Shown here in pieces: positions 8,788 through 16,864 of a stretch of DNA of 58,596 nucleotides; position 1 is the first letter of the stretch, and each line of letters starts with the position of its first letter. Made by a program: the position numbers and the translations under genes. Under the pieces are notes generated by a model, which worked only from the letters and a program-made list of their open reading frames with translations, had not been told where the DNA came from and made no database searches. Source of the DNA: Desulfovibrio oxyclinae DSM 11498. GTDB taxonomy: Bacteria; Desulfobacterota; Desulfovibrionia; Desulfovibrionales; Desulfovibrionaceae. The stretch is taken from NCBI RefSeq assembly GCF_000375485.1, contig NZ_AQXE01000013.1:41320-99915 (forward strand), read 5' to 3'.

Positions 8788-8930
8788 GCCTCCGGCGGGC
8801 CTTTCAGGCGGACCCTTTCAGGGGGACCAAAGGGGCGGCCCCCCTTTGGAATCCCTGAGTTGTCAGCGGGCTTGCAGCTGCTGGGGTCACGCGTCCGCAT
8901 ACACCGCGTCCCAGCTGCAACTCCGCTGAC
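8788..8930 (+). repeat. Composite repeat, copy 2 (core plus 69-nt hairpin)
   Basis: The 69-nt core (8788-8856) differs from copy 1 at only a few bases. The same 5-nt spacer precedes a 69-nt hairpin (8862-8930) with 19-nt arms sharing GTCAGCGG and TTGCAGCT with copy 1. The 31-nt loop is not conserved. The sequence after the hairpin (GGGGGCTTTTGTGGCTAT) still resembles that after copy 1. Confidence 0.85.
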
Positions 8931-9061
8931 AGAGTTACCGGGGGCTTTTGTGGCTATAAATCATAACCATACCCATTTATTAACAACCAGCACCTAGTCC
9001 CCAACCCCAGCATCCATAAGCCAACCGTCAGCCGAAAAGCAAAACTCACATTTCCCTTCTC

Positions 9062-9198
9062 GCCCGGAAAGCAACGCCACAAGCTCCCTCTATGGCTTTC
9101 GAGCTACCTGCGCGGCGTTGCTTTCCGGGCAAGCCAGGGATTGCAAAGGGGGCCCGCCCCTTTGCCGGGTGCAGGGCAGCGCCCTGCCCGCCGGAAGC
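9062..9198 (-). repeat. Composite repeat, copy 3, inverted
   Basis: Read on the minus strand, a 63-nt core (9198-9136) ends in GCAAAGGGG-cgggc-CCCCTTTGC and TCCCT. A 5-nt spacer follows, then a perfect 17-bp stem (GCCCGGAAAGCAACGCC with its complement) around a 35-nt loop; arms plus loop again total 69 nt (9130-9062). Relative to copies 1 and 2 the outer core-stem pair changes from C-G to G-C on both sides, a compensatory change. The first half of the core is a different hairpin (GCAGGGC/GCCCTGC). Confidence 0.8.
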
Positions 9199-9210
9199 CC
9201 CTCTGCCCAC

Positions 9211-9239
9211 AAAAAAAGGGCTCGCAAGAGCCCCTTTTT
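9211..9239 (-). terminator. Terminator of the flx-hdr operon (possibly bidirectional)
   Basis: GGGCTC-GCAA-GAGCCC flanked by A-rich sequence on one side and TTTTT on the other, about 25 bases after the flxA stop. On the minus strand the hairpin is followed by a run of seven T. Confidence 0.85.
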
Positions 9240-9261
9240 GTTCTTGAATAGTAGTGATGAG

Positions 9262-10098
9262 CTACAGTTCGTTCGGCAGCTCCTTGAGTTCGGCGTAGGT
9301 GAACACCGGTCCGTCGGCGCAGACGTATTTCGTGCCGATGTTGCAGCGTCCGCAGATGCCCACGCCGCATTTCATGCGTTTTTCGAGCGTGGTGATGATG
9401 TCTTCGTGTGCGAAGCCGAGCTTTTCGAGGGCCTGCACTGTGAATTTGATCATGATCGGCGGACCGCAGGTGACGGCGACGGCGTTTTTGGCGGTGGGTT
9501 CCATGTCCAGCAGGACGTGGGGGATAAGTCCAACGCGGTGCTGCCAGTCGTCGCTGCCGGTGTCGGCGGTGAGGACGAGTTCCATGTCGTCGCGGGCCAT
9601 CCATTCGTCGAGGTCTTCCTGATAGCAGAAGTCTGCGGGCGAGCGGGAGCCGTAGAGTACGGTGATTTTGCCGTAGTCGTCGCGATTGTCGAGCATGTAG
9701 AGCAGCAGGGTGCGCAGGGGGGCCATGCCGATGCCGCCGCCGACGAAGACGATGTCTTTGCCTTTCATCTGCTGTGCGGGGAAGGCGTTGCCGAGCGGGG
9801 CGCGTACACCGACCTTGTCTCCGGCCTTGAGGCCGTGCAGGGCGCGGGTGACTTCGCCTGCTTCCATGACGCTGAACTGCAGGTAGTCCATGCGCGTCGG
9901 GGGCGAATTGATGACGAAGGTGGACTCCCCGGTGCCGAAGACGGAGAGCTGTCCGACCTGACCTGGTTCGAAGGTGAAGGCCTTCATCTTGTCTTCGTCG
10001 TCGAGTCTGACGCGGAAGGTCTTGATGTTGGCGGTTTCCTGAACCACCTCCAGAATGGTGGCCTTTTCAGGGAGATACGGATTCTTGCAGTCGCACAT
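9262..10098 (-). CDS. flxA: FlxA: FAD/NAD(P)-binding subunit of the Flx-Hdr complex
   Basis: A 278-residue ferredoxin-NADP-reductase-like flavoprotein. The N-terminal barrel binds FAD (segment around STFVINSPPTR); the nucleotide-binding half has FVGGGIGMAPLRTLLLYM and VTCGPPIMIKF motifs. The C terminus carries a [2Fe-2S]-type CGVGICGRC with a further downstream Cys, as in dihydroorotate dehydrogenase K and AsrB. In the characterised Desulfovibrio complex this subunit oxidises NADH and passes electrons to the iron-sulfur subunits. It is the last gene of the hdrC-B-A-flxD-C-B-A operon, 3 bases after flxB, and is followed by a strong terminator. Confidence 0.88.
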   Translation of the reverse strand: MCDCKNPYLPEKATILEVVQETANIKTFRVRLDDEDKMKAFTFEPGQVGQLSVFGTGESTFVINSPPTRMDYLQFSVMEAGEVTRALHGLKAGDKVGVRAPLGNAFPAQQMKGKDIVFVGGGIGMAPLRTLLLYMLDNRDDYGKITVLYGSRSPADFCYQEDLDEWMARDDMELVLTADTGSDDWQHRVGLIPHVLLDMEPTAKNAVAVTCGPPIMIKFTVQALEKLGFAHEDIITTLEKRMKCGVGICGRCNIGTKYVCADGPVFTYAELKELPNEL

Positions 10099-10101
10099 GG
10101 T

Positions 10102-11142
10102 CTATCGCTCCTTGACCCGCATGACGATGCGGCGAATATCCACGGAGTTGGGGCAGCGGGCGATGCAGCGTCCGCAGCCGCAGCACAGTATGGTGCCGTC
10201 GTGCAGGTCCGGGTAGTAGCCGAACTTGTGGCCCACGCGGTTGCGCATGCGGTGCGCCTTGGTGGGGCGCGGATTGTGTCCGCTGGCTTCCTGCGTGTAG
10301 TTGTGGTTCATGCAGTTGTCCCACGTGCGGATGCGTTTGCCGGAAAGGCCCGCGGCTTCGTCGGTGATGTTGAAGCAGTAGCAGGTGGGACAGAGGTAGG
10401 TGCATGCCCCGCAGGAGACGCAGGCTGCGGTCATCTCCGACCAGAAGTCGAGATCGTCGAAGGCGTCCATGATCTTGGCGGGGACGTCAGAGAGGTCCGG
10501 GGCCTCGCTCATGGCTTCGAGTGCCTGTTTGGCTACCGCGTCGGCTTCGGCCTTGACGCCTTTTCGGGTCGTGGTTTCGGCGAGATCGAGCAGTTTTTTG
10601 CCTTCGTCCGTGACGGCGCGGGCGGCGTACCCGCCTTCCACCGGCACGAGCAGCACATCGGTGCCGTCGTCGTCTGTGGGTCCGGAGTCCACCCAGTGAC
10701 AGAAGCAGGCGTTCATGGGCTTGTCGCAGCCGATGGTCACGAAGTGCGTGCTGTCGCGTCGGGCCTTGTAGTATGGGTCTGTGATGCGCTTGTTGTCGTA
10801 GACGCGGTCAAACATGGCGAAGCCGCGGACGCCGCAGGGGCGGGCGCCGAAGACTACGGTGGGTTCGGCTTCGATGGATTCGCGGATTTCGATGTCCAGC
10901 GCGTCGGGCGACTCGGCGGTCTTCATGCGCTTGAAGGAGAGCAGAGTCTCGGTCTGCGGGAAGATCGCCTTTTTGGGCGACTCAGTGGCCTGAGTGTCCA
11001 GCTCGACGGCGGATGCGTCGTTGACCTGCGCGTAGACTACGGCCTCGTGGTCCCGTACGGGAGCCATCACGCGCCGTTCTGCGGCCATGGCCTTGATCCA
11101 AGCGTCCAGATTCTCTTCGGGCAGGAATACGGTCTTTGCCAT
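10102..11142 (-). CDS. flxB: FlxB: iron-sulfur subunit of the Flx-Hdr complex (AsrA-like)
   Basis: A 346-residue cytoplasmic protein with two [4Fe-4S] ferredoxin-type motifs, CVSCGACTYLCPTC at 241-254 and CCGCGRCIARCP at 320-331, resembling the A subunit of anaerobic sulfite reductase. The N-terminal two thirds carries conserved RPCGVRGF and GCDKPMNACFCHW segments. It is expected to relay electrons between FlxA and FlxC/FlxD. The ATG follows the flxC stop directly, with no intervening base, which indicates tight translational coupling. Confidence 0.85.
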   Translation of the reverse strand: MAKTVFLPEENLDAWIKAMAAERRVMAPVRDHEAVVYAQVNDASAVELDTQATESPKKAIFPQTETLLSFKRMKTAESPDALDIEIRESIEAEPTVVFGARPCGVRGFAMFDRVYDNKRITDPYYKARRDSTHFVTIGCDKPMNACFCHWVDSGPTDDDGTDVLLVPVEGGYAARAVTDEGKKLLDLAETTTRKGVKAEADAVAKQALEAMSEAPDLSDVPAKIMDAFDDLDFWSEMTAACVSCGACTYLCPTCYCFNITDEAAGLSGKRIRTWDNCMNHNYTQEASGHNPRPTKAHRMRNRVGHKFGYYPDLHDGTILCCGCGRCIARCPNSVDIRRIVMRVKER

Positions 11143-12099
11143 TTACCAGCCCCTCTCGTTGATGGTTTCCTCGTCTATCTGGAACGTGAACAGCGGCGGG
11201 ATGGCCGCCGGGTCCACGCCGGACTCGTAGTTGAAAAGCTCTTTGACGGCGGAGCTGAGCTTCTTCTTGAACATGAGCACCGGGATGTCCATGGGGCAGG
11301 CGCGCTCGCATTCGCCGCACTCGGTACAGCGTCCGGCCAGATGCGAGGCGTGGATGAGCTGGAACATCCATTTATTGCGGATGTCCGTTTCCTGCGATAC
11401 CCAGTGCGGGTCGCGCGAGTCGCCGATGCAGTGGTCGCGACAGACGCAGAGCGGGCAGGCGTTGCGGCAGGCGTAGCAGCGGATGCAACGGTCCATTTCA
11501 CCCACCCAGAACTCGAAGCGTTCCTGAACCGGTTTTTCCTCGAAGGCTTCGATGCGCGCGTATTGCGTTGCCTCGTCGCCTACCGGTTCCAGCGGCTTGC
11601 CCGCCATGTGGTCGAATTCGAGCGGGTTGGGGTAGCGGCAGGTGATGCACTTGTCGGCCACCAGCTCTTCGCGCGGCAGTTCCTGCTCCTCGCCGTTGGC
11701 GCTCAGGCGAACGGTGGTTTCGTCCGCTTCGAGGCTTTCCACGCGGGAGAGATCAACGGCGCGGCGGAGCTTGGCCTTGTCCAGCACGCCCCGGCAGGGC
11801 ACGCCGAACACGGTGACGGCCTCGCGGTCGATGAGTTTTTCCTGCATGAGCTGCACCACGGTGCGTGAGTCGCAGCCCTTGACCACCACGCCCACCTTCT
11901 TGCCCTTGAAGCCGGTGAGGAAGGACGCAAGGTTGTGTGCGCAGGTGGCGTCGAGGACCATGCGGTCCAGGTCAGCCTCTTCCTTGATATGATAGGGCGT
12001 TGCGTGGGCCGGGTCGAAACCCCGTTCCCAGGCGACCACGAAGTCGAGGTCTGGCAGCGCCTCTTGTATCTGTTCCTTGAGAGTATCCAGTTTGGACAT
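11143..12099 (-). CDS. flxC: FlxC: iron-sulfur subunit of the Flx-Hdr complex
   Basis: A 318-residue protein. The N-terminal part resembles the coenzyme-F420 hydrogenase/dehydrogenase beta-type domain (KGCDSRTVVQLMQE, FGVPCRGVLD). The rest holds ferredoxin motifs CIRCYACRNACPLC and CTECGECERACP, with a lone CITC upstream. It should carry electrons from FlxA/FlxB toward FlxD and HdrA. It starts 12 bases after flxD and abuts flxB. No truncation or missing cluster ligand is visible. Confidence 0.83.
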   Translation of the reverse strand: MSKLDTLKEQIQEALPDLDFVVAWERGFDPAHATPYHIKEEADLDRMVLDATCAHNLASFLTGFKGKKVGVVVKGCDSRTVVQLMQEKLIDREAVTVFGVPCRGVLDKAKLRRAVDLSRVESLEADETTVRLSANGEEQELPREELVADKCITCRYPNPLEFDHMAGKPLEPVGDEATQYARIEAFEEKPVQERFEFWVGEMDRCIRCYACRNACPLCVCRDHCIGDSRDPHWVSQETDIRNKWMFQLIHASHLAGRCTECGECERACPMDIPVLMFKKKLSSAVKELFNYESGVDPAAIPPLFTFQIDEETINERGW

Positions 12100-12111
12100 G
12101 CTTCCTCCGGA

Positions 12112-12567
12112 TCAGCCGAGGTTGGCGGCTTTCAGCTTCTCGGCGGCGTCCGCGATGGCGGGCGAGGGGCCGAGCCGGTGAATGCGCTCGGTGAATTTGG
12201 TGACCACTTCCTGCCATTTCTGGCCTTCGGAGGCCGATACCCACGTGTACTCGAAGCGTTCTGGATCGATGCCGGTGACGGGCAGGAACTGCTTGAGCAC
12301 TTCAAGGCGGCGTCTGGCGTAGAAGTTTCCTTCGGAATAGTGGCAGTCGCGCGGGTGGCAGCCGGAGACGAGGACGCCGTCCGCGCCGGAAAGCAGGGCC
12401 TTGACCACGAACAGCGGGTCCATGCGGCCCGTGCAGGGCAGGCGCACCACGCGAAGGTCGGTCGGCTGGTCGAAACGGGCCACGCCCGCGGTGTCCGCGC
12501 CGCCGTACGAGCACCAGTTGCAGAGAAAGCCGACTATGCGAAGTTCTCGTCCATCCATGACAGGCAT
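12112..12567 (-). CDS. flxD: FlxD: MvhD-like [2Fe-2S] subunit linking Flx to HdrA
   Basis: A 151-residue protein of the MvhD/HdrD-delta family with the conserved CNWCSYGGAD near the start, LPCTGRMDP, and SGCHPRDCHY motifs that bind a [2Fe-2S] cluster. In methanogens MvhD hands electrons from the hydrogenase to HdrA; here it should do so from the Flx proteins. The ATG at 12567 has AGGTGG 7 bases upstream and overlaps the end of hdrA by 34 bases. A second Met three codons later is less well placed. Confidence 0.88.
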   Translation of the reverse strand: MPVMDGRELRIVGFLCNWCSYGGADTAGVARFDQPTDLRVVRLPCTGRMDPLFVVKALLSGADGVLVSGCHPRDCHYSEGNFYARRRLEVLKQFLPVTGIDPERFEYTWVSASEGQKWQEVVTKFTERIHRLGPSPAIADAAEKLKAANLG

Positions 12568-14516
12568 AATGCGTCCACCTCGGCGAGTATCTGGTTGTCT
12601 GTGAAATGGCTCAGCTGAATGGCGCCGTGCGGGCAGGTTACGGAGCAGATGCCGCAGCCCTGGCACACGGTGTCGATGACCTCGGCCTTGGTCGAGCCGT
12701 CGCGCGCTTCGATTTCCTTGATGGCCCCGAACGGGCACGTGCGCACGCACTTGAGGCAGCCCACGCAGCGGCGCTGGTTGACCTGTGCCACGGCCGGATC
12801 GGATTCCAGCTTGTCCTTGGAGAACATGGTCAGCACCTTGGCTGCGGCCGCGCTGCCCTGTCCCACGGAGGACGGGATATCCTTCGGACCCTGACAGGCC
12901 CCGGCGAGGAAAATGCCCGCCGTGTTGGTCTCCACCGGCCTAAGCTTGGGGTGCCCTTCCAGGAAGAAACCGTACCGGTCATAGGAGATGCGCAGCTTCT
13001 CGGCCAGCTGGGGCGCGCCCTTGCCGGACTCGGCTCCCACGGCCAGCACCACGAGGTCGGCGTCCACTTCCATCTGGGTTCCGGCCAGTGTGTCCGCGCC
13101 GCGGACCACGAGGGAACCGTCCCTCGGGTAGATCATGGAAACGCGGCCACGGACGTAACGCGCTCCGTATTCCTCCATGGCCCGGCGGGTGAACTCGTCG
13201 TACTGTTTTCCCGGGGCGCGGATGTCCATGTAGAATACGTAGCTCTGAGAGTCCGGCAGGTGGTCCTTGGTCAGGATGGCCTGCTTGGCGGTGTACATGC
13301 AGCAGAAGCCCGAGCAGTAGGGCCGGTCCACGGACTTGTCGCGTGAGCCGACGCACTGGATGAACACGACGTTCTTGGGCTCGCGTCCGTCGGACGGGCG
13401 CTTGATGTGTCCGCCGGTGGGGCCGGAGGCCGAGAGCATGCGTTCGTACTGCAACGAGGTGATGACGTCGGGGTAGCGTCCGCCGCCGTACTGTTCCAGC
13501 CGGGTATGGTCGAAGAGGGAAAAGCCGGTGGCGGTGATGACCGCGCCGACCTTGACTTCGGTCAGTTCGTCCTGCTGCTCGTAGTTCACGGCACCGGTGG
13601 GGCAGACTTTGGCACACACCCCGCACTTGCCCTTGGTGAACTTGATGCAGTGTTCCGGGTCGATGGAGGCCTTCTTGGGAATGGCCTGCGGGAACGGGAT
13701 GTTGATGGCCGTGGTGTTGCCCACCGCCTCGTTGAAGCGGTCCGGCGCTTTCTTGCTCGGACATTTCTCGGAGCACAGGCCGCAGCCGGTGCACAGCTCG
13801 TTGTTCACGTAGGTGGCGCGCTTGCGCACCGTGACGTCGAAGTTGCCCACGTAGCCGCTGACCGCTTCGATCTCCGAGGAGGTCATGAGCGTGATGTTGG
13901 GGTGCTGGGAGACGTCCACCATCTTGGGGCCGAGGATGCATGTGGAGCAGTCCACAGTGGGGAAGGTCTTGTCCAGCTTGGCCATCGTGCCGCCGATGGT
14001 GGATTCGCGTTCAACGAGGATCACGTCGAGCCCGCCGTCGGCGCAGTCCAGCGCGGCCTGAATGCCGGCCACGCCGCCACCCAGAACCATAACGGTTTTG
14101 TTGATGTCGAAGGATTTGGCCACCAGCGGACGATTCTTGCGGAGCTTCTCCACCGCCATGAGCACCAGCTCGGTGCTCTTGAAGGTGTTCTTCTCCTTGT
14201 CCTTGCCTATCCACGAGACGTGCTCGCGGATGTTGGCCATCTCCAGCATGTATCGGTTCAGCCCGGCCTTTTCAATGGCCCGGCGGAAAGTGTTCTCATG
14301 CATGCGGGGCGAGCAGGATGCCACCACGACGCCGTCGAGACGATGCTCGCGGATGGCGTCCCGGATGGCCTTCTGGCCCGGTTCGGAGCAGGTGTAGACT
14401 TCGTCCGTGGAAAAGACCACGTCCGGGAACAGCCGCGCGGCCTCGGCCACGCTGACCACGTCCACGGTCCCTGCGATGTTGCTGCCGCAGTGGCAGACGA
14501 ATACGCCTATTCTCAT
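12534..14516 (-). CDS. hdrA: HdrA: FAD- and iron-sulfur-containing bifurcating subunit
   Basis: A 660-residue flavo-iron-sulfur protein. The N-terminal FVCHCGSNIAGTVD and VASCSPRMHENTF motifs are typical of HdrA. The FAD site is GGGVAGIQAALDCADGG, followed by the STCILGPKMVDVSQHPN segment. Four ferredoxin-type clusters are predicted from CTGCGLCSEKCP, CGVCAKVCP, CVGCLKCVRTCP and CQGCGICSVTCP. HdrA is the site of flavin-based electron bifurcation, sending electrons to the HdrBC disulfide site and to ferredoxin. The ATG abuts the hdrB stop with no gap. Confidence 0.93.
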   Translation of the reverse strand: MRIGVFVCHCGSNIAGTVDVVSVAEAARLFPDVVFSTDEVYTCSEPGQKAIRDAIREHRLDGVVVASCSPRMHENTFRRAIEKAGLNRYMLEMANIREHVSWIGKDKEKNTFKSTELVLMAVEKLRKNRPLVAKSFDINKTVMVLGGGVAGIQAALDCADGGLDVILVERESTIGGTMAKLDKTFPTVDCSTCILGPKMVDVSQHPNITLMTSSEIEAVSGYVGNFDVTVRKRATYVNNELCTGCGLCSEKCPSKKAPDRFNEAVGNTTAINIPFPQAIPKKASIDPEHCIKFTKGKCGVCAKVCPTGAVNYEQQDELTEVKVGAVITATGFSLFDHTRLEQYGGGRYPDVITSLQYERMLSASGPTGGHIKRPSDGREPKNVVFIQCVGSRDKSVDRPYCSGFCCMYTAKQAILTKDHLPDSQSYVFYMDIRAPGKQYDEFTRRAMEEYGARYVRGRVSMIYPRDGSLVVRGADTLAGTQMEVDADLVVLAVGAESGKGAPQLAEKLRISYDRYGFFLEGHPKLRPVETNTAGIFLAGACQGPKDIPSSVGQGSAAAAKVLTMFSKDKLESDPAVAQVNQRRCVGCLKCVRTCPFGAIKEIEARDGSTKAEVIDTVCQGCGICSVTCPHGAIQLSHFTDNQILAEVDALCLSWMDENFA

Positions 14517-15398
14517 TTATTCGCCTCCCTCAAGCTTTTTGAGCAGGGGGCGCGGGTCTACCGCGTGCAGGTCCATGCCCAGCTTCTCCGGCGCAATGTC
14601 CAGCGCCAGCCCGATGACCTGCGTGATGTAAAGGATCGGGATGTTGAAGCCGCGGCGCTGCTTGCGGTTGACCTGCGACTGCCTGAGGTCGAGATTCATG
14701 TGGCAAAGGGGGCAGGCAGTGACCACGGCGTCCGCGCCGCAGTCCTCTGCCGCGTCCAGCAGTCGGGCGGTGAGCCTTGCCGTGACGTCGGAGCGCGGGA
14801 CTCCGTATGCCGCGCCGCAGCATTCCACCTTGAGCGGGAACGGAGCCGCCTCGGCGCCGAGCGCCTCCACGATCTTGTCCATGGCTACCGGGTTCTCGTG
14901 GTGGTCGAAGCGCATGATCTCGGGCGGCCGGTTCATGATGCATCCGTAATAGGGTGCAAGGCTCAGGCCCTTGAGCTTCTTGACTGCACGTGCCTTGAGC
15001 GCTTCCACGCCGTAGTCCTCGAAGATGATCTGGAGCACGGACTTGGTGGTGACGCCGCCTTCGTAGGGGCGGTCCAGCAGCTGGTTGGTCTTTTCGCGAA
15101 AGTCCTTGCGGGAGAGGCGGTGTTCGGCGGTCTTGAGGTTGGTCAGGCAGCTCGGGCAGGGCGTGGTGACCCGTTTGTGGCCCATGGCCTCCACCCGCTC
15201 AAGGTTTCTGGCCGAGAGGGCCGCCGCCAGCGAGTGATCCACGGTGTGGGCCGGGGTGGAACCGCAACAGCTCCAGTCGTCGATCTCCAGCAGCTCTATG
15301 CCGAGACCGGCCATGCACTCGCGGGTGCACATATCGTATTCGCGCGCCGATCCGGTCTGGGAGCAGCCCGGATAGTATGGAATCTTCATCAGGTTCAT
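14517..15398 (-). CDS. hdrB: HdrB: CCG-domain heterodisulfide-reductase-like catalytic subunit
   Basis: A 293-residue protein with two CCG domains: CCGSTPAHT with CPSCLTNL in the first half, and CCGAAYGVPRSD with ACPLCHMNLD in the second. These ligate the noncubane [4Fe-4S] clusters that reduce disulfides. Bacteria of this type lack CoM-S-S-CoB; in Desulfovibrio the DsrC trisulfide/disulfide is the proposed partner, which is inference here. The ATG at 15398 has AGGAGG upstream and overlaps the hdrC stop (ATGA). The NYYPGC-type N terminus (IPYYPGC) is typical. Confidence 0.92.
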   Translation of the reverse strand: MNLMKIPYYPGCSQTGSAREYDMCTRECMAGLGIELLEIDDWSCCGSTPAHTVDHSLAAALSARNLERVEAMGHKRVTTPCPSCLTNLKTAEHRLSRKDFREKTNQLLDRPYEGGVTTKSVLQIIFEDYGVEALKARAVKKLKGLSLAPYYGCIMNRPPEIMRFDHHENPVAMDKIVEALGAEAAPFPLKVECCGAAYGVPRSDVTARLTARLLDAAEDCGADAVVTACPLCHMNLDLRQSQVNRKQRRGFNIPILYITQVIGLALDIAPEKLGMDLHAVDPRPLLKKLEGGE

Positions 15399-15961
15399 TC
15401 GCCCGCCTCCTCGCGTTGCAGATAGCGGCGGAAGATGCGTTTGACCTCGTCGCGTCCCTTGATTTCGTGGGGCCTGAAGTCGAGCTTGCCGATGGAGAGC
15501 GCCTTGGGGGCGATGTCGGCGCCGGTCCAGAACCGGCCGGTCTTCAGGTTGTAGTTGGCGGCGACGCCCATTTCGAAGACGCGGCCGTGGCGCTTAACGG
15601 ATTCAAGAAATCCGTCGTAGAAGGTTTTGACGTTCTTTTCCGCGGCGTATCCCTCCCGCCGGGCCATGTGCCTGAGTACGTCCATGATCAGGGCCACGTC
15701 GATGCCCTGAGGACATCGGGTGGTGCAGGACTCGCAAGTGGCGCACAGCCAGAGGGATTTCGATTTGAGGATGCGTTCTTTCTGCCCGGCCTGCAAAAGA
15801 CGCATGATCTGGTTGACGGGGATGTCGTATACGAACGTGTACGGACATCCCGCGGTACAGTTGCCACATTGGTAGCAGGTGGCCGGGTCCTGTCCCGATT
15901 CGCGCTTCACGTCCTCAATGAAGGTCGCGTCGCAGCTTTTTCCCATACTGAGAATTTCCAT
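15395..15961 (-). CDS. hdrC: HdrC: ferredoxin-type subunit of heterodisulfide-reductase-like complex
   Basis: A 188-residue protein with two [4Fe-4S] motifs, CYQCGNCTAGCPY and CATCESCTTRCPQG, connected by the HdrC helical linker. It passes electrons from HdrA to HdrB. The ATG at 15961 has GGAG 9 bases upstream; in-frame upstream sequence is not HdrC-like. It is the first gene of the seven-gene hdr-flx operon. In D. vulgaris the same operon is linked with an alcohol dehydrogenase gene; here the upstream neighbour is instead an OmpA-domain gene 199 bases away. Confidence 0.92.
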   Translation of the reverse strand: MEILSMGKSCDATFIEDVKRESGQDPATCYQCGNCTAGCPYTFVYDIPVNQIMRLLQAGQKERILKSKSLWLCATCESCTTRCPQGIDVALIMDVLRHMARREGYAAEKNVKTFYDGFLESVKRHGRVFEMGVAANYNLKTGRFWTGADIAPKALSIGKLDFRPHEIKGRDEVKRIFRRYLQREEAGE

Positions 15962-16159
15962 ATGAAAACTCCATCGCTTCCGGCTGGATGCGGAGTCATT
16001 CCGAGAAGTCAGCCCGTAAAAATGGTGGTCAACGTACCCCGAAGAAGGATTATTGTCCACATTCGGGGCCGGTGTGGGTGAAATTGCATTGATCGAGAAG
16101 TGAGGGCGGGTTTGTGTTTCGAAATCTTGAAAAAGTATCGGTTATTATTTCCAATCGAC

Positions 16160-16864
16160 CTAATTATTGCCGCCATCAATGTGCCCGTGCACCGCTTCGG
16201 GCGGCCTGTTGGTGACTGATCCGGTCAGAAATTGGATGTCAACACGCCGATATTTCTGTTCGTCCGCATAAGGGCGCTGTCGGTCCTTGCAGAATGGTTC
16301 GCCATCGGAAAGGTCGAGTCCTGCTTCCAGTTCGGACCGGCCTTCCACTATGATGCGGTCCTGATGCTCCTGAAACCAGCTTCGGACCGGCTCTTGCGTT
16401 TCGAAAAGGCAGAAGGTGTAAATGGCCATGGCCCGGCGCGCGGACAGTTCGGCGTTGGTGGCGAAGTCCTCAAAATACAGAGTACTGTTGTTGTCGTATG
16501 AATCCAGTTTTCTTCTGGCGATTCTGTCCCTGTCGTCATCCAGCCTGCACGAGGCGTGACCGATGAAGGCGATCATGGACGCGCCGAGTTCTTCGTAACG
16601 TTTGGGAATCGTGGAGCAGATACGCAGCAGTTTCTGCTTGTCACTCGGTGCGAACCGGTTGTGGCCGAAGCTGGTGCCGCTGCCATAGGTAATGGTAATG
16701 GTCGAGTTGGCCTCGTTCTGTTCTCTGCCGCCGTAATCATCGCCTATGCCTGCGAGCACCACCCCTGCTGCCGTGGCGATGCCCACCGCCGTGAACACGA
16801 AGAAGGCAGTCAGGCCGCCGAACAGGTCGCACAGGGCTACCCAGTGGTCTTCCGCAGGCTTCAT
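16160..16864 (-). CDS. ZorB/MotB-like OmpA-domain protein with one membrane segment
   Basis: A 234-residue protein. Residues 12-40 form a single membrane helix, and WVALCDLFGGLTAFF aligns with the MotB/ZorB plug region, placing Asp13 at the position of the proton-carrying aspartate. The periplasmic part (about 55-225) is an OmpA_C-like peptidoglycan-binding domain: an ITITYGSG strand, FIGHAS, NAELSARRAMAIYTF and a final YRRVDIQF. It contains an acidic insertion between helix and last strand. The start overlaps the channel gene stop (ATGA), so the two are coupled. No zorC, zorD or zorE follows; the next gene is hdrC. Confidence 0.72.
   Translation of the reverse strand: MKPAEDHWVALCDLFGGLTAFFVFTAVGIATAAGVVLAGIGDDYGGREQNEANSTITITYGSGTSFGHNRFAPSDKQKLLRICSTIPKRYEELGASMIAFIGHASCRLDDDRDRIARRKLDSYDNNSTLYFEDFATNAELSARRAMAIYTFCLFETQEPVRSWFQEHQDRIIVEGRSELEAGLDLSDGEPFCKDRQRPYADEQKYRRVDIQFLTGSVTNRPPEAVHGHIDGGNN

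Larger units (their letters stand above)
8178..9210. other. Gene-free region carrying the repeat array
   Basis: About 1 kb with no credible coding frame. Open frames here cross the repeats, have biased composition and lack ribosome binding sites. It contains three composite repeats (8287-8429, 8788-8930, 9062-9198). The sequence between them shows only short palindromes such as TGACCGGTCA near 8594 and CGGCC-ATTA-GGCCG near 8750. No tRNA, transposase remnant or promoter is convincing. Confidence 0.7.

Noticed and set aside
8361..8930. Hairpins as integron attC sites or CRISPR units
   Set aside because: No conserved GTTRRRY/RYYYAAC boxes, no integrase and no gene cassettes; repeats are only three, unequally spaced, and not CRISPR-like.
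9118..11868. Long plus-strand open frame (about 916 codons) opposite flxABC
   Set aside because: It is antisense to well-recognised iron-sulfur proteins, has a shadow-like Val/Gly/His-rich composition, and no ribosome binding site or motif.
16061..16159. Possible Rex site before hdrC
   Set aside because: Only one degenerate half-site (ACACAA) is visible on the minus strand, with no matching second half.
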